Notes under the pieces: generated by a model
What the model was told of the DNA's origin: nothing
Seen by the model: only the letters and a program-made list of their open reading frames with translations
Database searches by the model: none
Shown: one piece after another, positions 58,782 to 64,000 of the stretch
Layout: each line of letters opens with the position of its first letter
Numbering within the stretch: position 1 is the stretch's first letter
Assembly (NCBI RefSeq): GCF_000225445.1
Contig: NC_017256.1
Coordinates: 1-64,000, forward strand
DNA from: Buchnera aphidicola str. Ak (Acyrthosiphon kondoi)
GTDB lineage: Bacteria > Pseudomonadota > Gammaproteobacteria > Enterobacterales > Enterobacteriaceae
Direction: 5' to 3'
Length of the DNA stretch: 64,000 nucleotides
Made by a program: the position numbers and the translations under genes

Positions 58782-58845
58782 AAAAACTTCTGTTTTATTT
58801 AAAAAAAACTATAGTAGATATACTAATATTAGTACAGAAGCTTTA
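58782..58845. terminator. Branched stem-loop between cysE and rpoD
   Basis: CTTCTGT (58787-58793) pairs with ACAGAAG (58834-58840). Between them a small hairpin TAGTA-GATA-TACTA (58812-58825) can form. On the - strand ACAGAAG is followed by TTTTTATTTT, a fair terminator for rpoD; on the + strand by CTTTATTTTA for cysE. It lies between convergent genes. Confidence 0.5.
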
Positions 58846-58866
58846 TTTTATATTAAATTTTCTGTT

Positions 58867-60705
58867 TTAATCGTCTAAAAAACTACGCAATACTTCTGAT
58901 CTACTTGGATGACGTAGTTTTCTTAGTGCTTTTGCTTCTATTTGACGTATTCTTTCTCGAGTAACATCAAATTGTTTTCCAACTTCTTCTAGAGTATGAT
59001 CAGTATTCATATCTATCCCAAAACGCATACGCAGTACTTTTGCCTCACGAGCTGTTAGACCTGACAAGACATCATGTGTTGCTGAACGTAAACTTTCAGA
59101 AGTAGCAGAATCTAATGGTAATTCTAAGGTAGTATCCTCAATAAAATCACCTAAATGTGAATCATCATCATCTCCAATAGGAGTTTCCATTGATATCGGT
59201 TCTTTAGCTATTTTTAATACTTTTCTAATTTTATCTTCAGGAATTAGCATTTTTTCAGATAATTCTTCTGGAGTTGGTTCTCGACCTATTTCTTGTAACA
59301 TTTGTCTGGAAATACGATTGAGTTTATTAATTGTTTCAATCATGTGTACTGGAATACGAATAGTACGAGCTTGATCGGCAATAGAACGCGTAATTGCTTG
59401 TCGAATCCACCAAGTAGCATAAGTTGAAAACTTATAACCACGACGATATTCAAATTTATCTACAGCTTTCATTAGACCAATATTTCCTTCTTGAATTAAA
59501 TCTAAGAATTGTAGTCCTCTATTTGTATATTTTTTGGCAATAGAAATAACTAATCTTAAATTAGCTTCTACCATTTCTTTTTTTGCTCGTCTAGCTTTTG
59601 ATTCTCCAATAGACATTCTTTTATTGATATCTTTTACTTGTTCAATTGTCAAACCAGTTTCTTCTTCTATTTTAATTAATTTTTTTATACTAATAAAAAC
59701 ATCTTCTTTGACTTTTTTTAAGTTTTCAGACCATGGTTGATTTGTGTTTTGTTCTTTTATAAACCAAAAATTATTAATCTTTTTTACTGGAAAAACTTTA
59801 ATAAAATTTTTTTTAGGCATTTTACAAATTTCGACGCATAATTTTATAATAATTCTTTCTTCTGTACGAACCCTTTCCATCATATCTCGCATATTATTAA
59901 CTAAATGATCAAATTGTTTTGGAACTAATCGGAACTGTTTAAATACTTCTGAAAGATTGTAAATTTCTAATAATGAGTCTTTATGTGTTCTGTTTTTATT
60001 TTTAATTGTATTATTTGTGTTATTATATTGAACGCGTAACTCAGCAAATTTCTCATTCGCTAATTCTGGATCTATACTGTGATCATCTTCATGATCTTCT
60101 TGATTGTCTTCTTCATCTTCATCGTTACTTTGTTCTTCATCTAAAAGTTCAGAACCTATATGAATAGCACTAGGAGAAAAAATTTCTTCTGCATTTGGAT
60201 CTACAAAACCTGTTATTATATCAGATAATCGCATCTGACCAGTTTTAACACGATCATATTGTTCAAGAAGATATGTAATGGCTTCTGGATATTCTGAAAC
60301 AGAGCATTGGACTTGATTTATACCTTCTTCAATACGTTTAGCTATATCAATTTCTCCTTCTCGTGTAAGCAATTCAACAGTGCCCATTTCTCTCATATAC
60401 ATCCGAACGGGATCGGTAGTTCTTCCTAATTCGGATTCTACACTAGATAGAACTTGTGTTGCTGCTTCAACTGCATCTTCATCTGTATCTGTGTTTATTT
60501 CATTCAATATTAGATCATCAGCATCAGGTGCTTCTTCAACCACTGGAATGCCCATATCATTAATCATCTGAATGATATCATCGATTTGTTCAGAATCAAT
60601 AATATCTTCTGGTAGATGATCGTTAACTTCAGAATAGGTTAAATACCCTTGCTCCTTACCATGTGTTATAAGTAGCTTAAGTTGCGACTGTGGGTTTTGA
60701 TCCAT
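58867..60705 (-). CDS. rpoD: RNA polymerase sigma-70 factor
   Basis: Housekeeping sigma factor. It has 612 residues (613 in E. coli). Region 1.1 has an acidic N-terminal part, and a non-conserved acidic region lies between 1.2 and 2 (long DED/E runs near residue 195). Region 2 is [37 protein letters not shown]; region 4.2 ends [23 protein letters not shown]. All promoter-recognition residues look standard, so ordinary -35/-10 searching is justified. It is last in the rpsU-dnaG-rpoD operon. Confidence 0.98.
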   Translation of the reverse strand: MDQNPQSQLKLLITHGKEQGYLTYSEVNDHLPEDIIDSEQIDDIIQMINDMGIPVVEEAPDADDLILNEINTDTDEDAVEAATQVLSSVESELGRTTDPVRMYMREMGTVELLTREGEIDIAKRIEEGINQVQCSVSEYPEAITYLLEQYDRVKTGQMRLSDIITGFVDPNAEEIFSPSAIHIGSELLDEEQSNDEDEEDNQEDHEDDHSIDPELANEKFAELRVQYNNTNNTIKNKNRTHKDSLLEIYNLSEVFKQFRLVPKQFDHLVNNMRDMMERVRTEERIIIKLCVEICKMPKKNFIKVFPVKKINNFWFIKEQNTNQPWSENLKKVKEDVFISIKKLIKIEEETGLTIEQVKDINKRMSIGESKARRAKKEMVEANLRLVISIAKKYTNRGLQFLDLIQEGNIGLMKAVDKFEYRRGYKFSTYATWWIRQAITRSIADQARTIRIPVHMIETINKLNRISRQMLQEIGREPTPEELSEKMLIPEDKIRKVLKIAKEPISMETPIGDDDDSHLGDFIEDTTLELPLDSATSESLRSATHDVLSGLTAREAKVLRMRFGIDMNTDHTLEEVGKQFDVTRERIRQIEAKALRKLRHPSRSEVLRSFLDD

Positions 60706-60871
60706 AATACGATATCCATATTTTATTGATTTGATGAATATTAATTGACTATTTTGTCAATAATGAATAATAATAAAATTATTTCAAATGTTTAATTATA
60801 TTAAAAAGCAATTTAAATTATAAAATTATTAATATATGTATTTTATTTTGTGTGTTTTATTAAAATTAATA

Positions 60872-62605
60872 CTATTTTTTAGATAATGCTTTATTGATAG
60901 ACCAGATCTCTTTTTTTTCATTTATATTCAATCCTTGTGTTCTTTCTTTTGCAATAAGATACTCCTGTCTTTTTTCAAGAATTTTATCATATATATTCAT
61001 TAATAAGTCTAAAAACATATTTTGAATTTCTTCTGGGATTATCATAAGATCCCATCTTGATAAAAGTTTTAAAATATTAATTATTTTAGTATTTCTGTAT
61101 AACTCTAATAATTGACCAGTATTAATATTGGGATTGTCGAGACATGTTTGTAATATTTCTAAAAAAATAGGTAATCCTTTTATTTGCAGATTTTGTAATT
61201 TATGTTTTGAAGGTGCTAGTTTTGCTAAACTAGGATTTTGTAAAAGTAGTCCTATTAAAGTACGCATTGGAGTACGTTTTATTTGAAAATATGGTTTTTG
61301 AGTTTTTTTGATTTCTTTTTCATATAAAAATTTTTCAAATTGATTATCATCTAAAATTCCTATCATTCTAGCTAATATTTGACGCAAATAAATTCTTATC
61401 GTATCACTAGAAATAGTATTTATTAAAGGTAAAGCACGTACGCTTAAATGAAATTTGTCATCTTTTGATGATAAATTTATGTTTTTTAATATATTTTTAA
61501 AAAAAAATTTTGACATAGTAATAGCATTTTCGATACGTTTTTGAAATTTTTGTCTGCCTTCTTTTCTGATAATTGTATCAGGATCTTCATTGTCAGGTAA
61601 CAAGATAAATTTTAGTGTTTTTTTATCTGATATGTATGGTAATGCTTTTTTTAAAGTTTGCCAGGCTGCATTTTTTCCTGCATCATCACCATCATAGCAG
61701 TATATAATTGTATCGGTATGTTGAAAAAGAAGCTGAATGTGTTCGCTTGTTGTTGCAGTACCTAATGTAGAAACTACATAATTTATATTATATTGTGTTA
61801 ATGTTATAACATCAATATATCCTTCAACAACTAATAGATATGAAGGTTTTAAACACTTTTTTTTAACTTGATACAATCCATAAATTTGCTTTCTTTTGTG
61901 GAAAATATCTGTTTCAGGTGAATTGAGATATTTTGGTGAAATGTTATCTAACGCACGGCCTCCAAAACCTACAATTCTACCATGATGATCTTGTATAGGA
62001 AATATTATACGTCCTTGAAATCGATCATATATATATCCTTTTTTATTAATAGAAAGAATATTTTGATTTAATAACTCTTGCTCAAATTCTTTGCTGATAT
62101 TTAGTTTTTTATAAAAATTACTCCACTTTAAGTCAGAAAATCCAATTAAAAAAAAATCAATCATATTTTTATTAATATTTCTTTTAGCTAGATATTTATT
62201 AGCTAAATTATTAAAATTGATGTATTTTTTATAAAATACGCCTATTTTTTTCATTAATAGATACAATTTTTGTTTTTTTAAATAAAAACTGTTTTGTATT
62301 GTATTTTCAAATGGTATTGTTATACCGTGGAGTATAGACAGTTCTTCAATGCTTTCTATAAAACTTAAATGTTCATATTGCATTAAAAAATCAATTGCAT
62401 TACCATGCGCATTGCATCCAAAGCAATAGTAAAATTGCTTTTCATAGCTTACTGTAAAAGATGGAGTTTTATCATGATGAAAAGGACAGTTAATTTGATA
62501 ATTCTTACCATTTTTTTTTAATGTTAGACGTGTATTGATCAATTCTACAATATTAGTTCGAAATAATAGTTCATTAATAAAATATTTAGGTATTTTCCTA
62601 GACAT
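60872..62605 (-). CDS. dnaG: DNA primase
   Basis: Makes RNA primers for replication. It has 577 residues (581 in E. coli). The zinc ligands are Cys40, His43, Cys61 and Cys64, as in E. coli. The TOPRIM catalytic domain shows [10 protein letters not shown] and [14 protein letters not shown]. The C-terminal DnaB-binding domain is present but strongly diverged. It is middle gene of the rpsU-dnaG-rpoD (macromolecular synthesis) operon. A hairpin lies 26 bases before its start. Confidence 0.96.
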   Translation of the reverse strand: MSRKIPKYFINELLFRTNIVELINTRLTLKKNGKNYQINCPFHHDKTPSFTVSYEKQFYYCFGCNAHGNAIDFLMQYEHLSFIESIEELSILHGITIPFENTIQNSFYLKKQKLYLLMKKIGVFYKKYINFNNLANKYLAKRNINKNMIDFFLIGFSDLKWSNFYKKLNISKEFEQELLNQNILSINKKGYIYDRFQGRIIFPIQDHHGRIVGFGGRALDNISPKYLNSPETDIFHKRKQIYGLYQVKKKCLKPSYLLVVEGYIDVITLTQYNINYVVSTLGTATTSEHIQLLFQHTDTIIYCYDGDDAGKNAAWQTLKKALPYISDKKTLKFILLPDNEDPDTIIRKEGRQKFQKRIENAITMSKFFFKNILKNINLSSKDDKFHLSVRALPLINTISSDTIRIYLRQILARMIGILDDNQFEKFLYEKEIKKTQKPYFQIKRTPMRTLIGLLLQNPSLAKLAPSKHKLQNLQIKGLPIFLEILQTCLDNPNINTGQLLELYRNTKIINILKLLSRWDLMIIPEEIQNMFLDLLMNIYDKILEKRQEYLIAKERTQGLNINEKKEIWSINKALSKK

Positions 62606-62630
62606 ATAAGTTTGTAGCTATAGATTTTTT

Positions 62631-62650
62631 CCGTTCTTTAAGAAGAACGG
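62631..62650 (-). promoter_or_regulatory. Hairpin between rpsU and dnaG
   Basis: CCGTTCTT (62631-62638) and AAGAACGG (62643-62650) form a perfect eight-bp stem with a four-base loop. In E. coli a partial terminator just upstream of dnaG (T1) and processing of the mRNA lower dnaG expression relative to rpsU. Here the sense strand has A6 after the stem, not U; the T7 run is on the opposite strand. Equivalent position suggests an equivalent role. Confidence 0.6.
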
Positions 62651-62683
62651 CTTTTTTTAGTTATTTTATTTTTGAAAATATAT

Positions 62684-62899
<216 letters not shown>

Positions 62900-62968
62900 T
62901 CAATATTTACCTCAATTATTGACTTTATCGTAATGAAAAATTATAGAAATTTATTTAAGATAATAGAT

Positions 62969-62996
62969 CCTATATCAATCAGTGTTATATTGTAAA
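62969..62996 (-). promoter_or_regulatory. Candidate rpsU operon promoter
   Basis: On the - strand TTTACA (62996-62991), a 16-base spacer and TATAGG (62974-62969) lie about 70 bases upstream of rpsU. The -35 is good and the -10 matches at four of six positions. It is the best pair in this gap on that strand. Confidence 0.35.
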
Positions 62997-63130
62997 GCAT
63001 CATTTTTTTGTTTTTAATATGCTTTTAATAATATTTTTTAAAATTAATTTATTTAGATTAACATTAATTTAAAATTGCTGTGAAACGTATTTTTTCTTAT
63101 TTTAAAACTTTAATATATAGGTATAAATTA

Positions 63131-64000
63131 ATGAGGATATTAGGTATTGAAACTTCTTGTGATGATACAGGTATAGCTGTTTATGACAGTAAAGAAGGAT
63201 TATTGATTAATGAAATATATAGTCAGAAAAAATTACATAATATGTATGGAGGTATTATTCCCGAACTGGCATCTCGAGAACATATGACAGCAATTGTTTT
63301 TTTATTGGAAAAAATATTTAGAAAAAAGAATATTGCTAAAAGTATTGATATAATTGCTTATACTGCTGGTCCTGGTTTAGTCGGTTCGTTGTTAGTAGGT
63401 GCTACATTTGCATGCTCATTGGGATTATCTTTAAATATACCAGTTCTGCCAGTTCATCATATGGAAGCCCATTTGTTATCACCAATGTTGGATTTTAAAT
63501 CAATCAAGTTTCCATTTATTACATTATTAGTATCAGGTAAACATACGCAAATAATTGGTGCTCACAGACTTGGTGAATATGAAATACTTGGAAATTGTTT
63601 AGATGATGCTGCTGGTGAAGCATTTGATAAGACAGCAAAATTACTAGGATTAAAATATCCAGGAGGTTTTGAACTATCTAAATTAGCATGCAAGGGAATC
63701 AAAGATTCTTTTTGTTTTCCTCGACCTATGATATATCATTCTGATTTGAATTTTAGTTTTTCGGGTTTAAAAACCTTTGCTGCTCAAACAATCAAGAAAT
63801 GCGATCAAAGTATACAAGAAAAAGCTAATATTGCAAGAGCTTTTGAAGATGCAGTAATTGATATATTATTAATTAAAACTAAAAAAGCATTAAAGAAAAA
63901 AAAATGGAATCGTTTAGTTATAGCAGGTGGTGTTAGTGCGAACTATAAATTACGTAAAAAGTCTGAAAAAATGGTTAAAAAATATTTTAGTGGAACCGTT
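63131..64000 (+). CDS. tsaD: tRNA N6-threonylcarbamoyladenosine transferase TsaD, partial
   Basis: Transfers threonylcarbamoyl to A37 of ANN-decoding tRNAs, with TsaB and TsaE. The frame is open to the window end: 290 of about 337 residues, 3' part missing. It begins [31 protein letters not shown] and the metal-binding HHMEAH (His110, His114) are present, as are [24 protein letters not shown] and AGGVSAN. Two positions in otherwise invariant motifs differ: SGKHT where the family has SGGHT, and PGGFELSK where E. coli has PGGPLLSK. Divergent from rpsU, as in E. coli. Confidence 0.95.
   Translation, partial: MRILGIETSCDDTGIAVYDSKEGLLINEIYSQKKLHNMYGGIIPELASREHMTAIVFLLEKIFRKKNIAKSIDIIAYTAGPGLVGSLLVGATFACSLGLSLNIPVLPVHHMEAHLLSPMLDFKSIKFPFITLLVSGKHTQIIGAHRLGEYEILGNCLDDAAGEAFDKTAKLLGLKYPGGFELSKLACKGIKDSFCFPRPMIYHSDLNFSFSGLKTFAAQTIKKCDQSIQEKANIARAFEDAVIDILLIKTKKALKKKKWNRLVIAGGVSANYKLRKKSEKMVKKYFSGTV

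Overview
The window is a strongly AT-rich stretch of a reduced gammaproteobacterial chromosome. Gene content and order point to Buchnera aphidicola, the obligate intracellular symbiont of aphids. Nearly every protein aligns over its full length with the Escherichia coli counterpart. The order runs mnmG-atpBEFHAGDC / gyrB-dnaN-dnaA / rpmH-rnpA-yidC-mnmE / groSL / efp / dnaTC / rsmD / ftsY-rpoH / glmUS / yigL / metR-metE / purH / hupA / rplKAJL-rpoBC / nusG-secE / tRNAs / murB / metF / argE-argCBGH / yibN-secB-cysE / rpsU-dnaG-rpoD / tsaD. Many genes that stand between these in E. coli are missing (rsmG, atpI, recF, yidD, ftsEX, purD, tufB, birA, grxC, gpsA). All genes look intact. I see no mobile element, prophage, CRISPR array or rRNA. 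The strain or aphid host cannot be named from this sequence alone, although metR is intact.

Layout. 1-191: probable edge of the replication origin, with a perfect DnaA box at base 1 and one 13-mer-like element. 192-8848: mnmG and the eight-gene F1Fo ATP synthase operon, + strand. 8922-13887: gyrB, dnaN and dnaA on the - strand. 14341-18096: rpmH, rnpA, yidC and mnmE on +, ending against a convergent tRNA-Phe. 18461-20446: groSL behind a sigma-32-type promoter. 20996-31103: efp, dnaTC, rsmD, ftsY, rpoH, glmUS, yigL and metR. 31246-35629: metE, purH and hupA. 36312-48120: the large ribosomal protein/RNA polymerase cluster, - strand. 48422-48775: four tRNA genes in the E. coli thrU-tyrU-glyT-thrT order but without tufB. 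48924-58763: murB, metF, the arginine genes, yibN, secB and cysE. 58867-62899: rpsU-dnaG-rpoD, - strand. 63131-64000: the 5' part of tsaD.

How the genes work together. Core information processing (replication initiation, beta clamp, gyrase, primosome, primase, RNA polymerase with sigma-70 and sigma-32, ribosomal proteins, NusG, EF-P, RNase P protein, tRNA modification) sits next to energy production, protein folding and export (GroESL, YidC, SecE, SecB, FtsY), and amino-acid provisioning. The provisioning genes cover four steps of arginine synthesis plus acetylornithine deacetylase, the methionine methyl branch metF and metE with metR, and cysE for cysteine. purH without other purine genes nearby fits recycling of the AICAR made during histidine synthesis. 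Peptidoglycan precursors are covered by glmS, glmU and murB.

Regulation is sparse but readable in places: sigma-70-like promoters before atpB, rpmH, rpoH, metE, rplJ and the tRNA cluster, a sigma-32 promoter before groS, and several stem-loops. The stem-loops include one between atpE and atpF and one with a U tract between rplL and rpoB. I found no convincing new biological system. The best leads are the origin edge, poly(A) tracts inside secB, argH, glmS and ftsY, an Asn-rich L7/L12 hinge, a substitution in a conserved TsaD motif, and the conserved-position hairpins.
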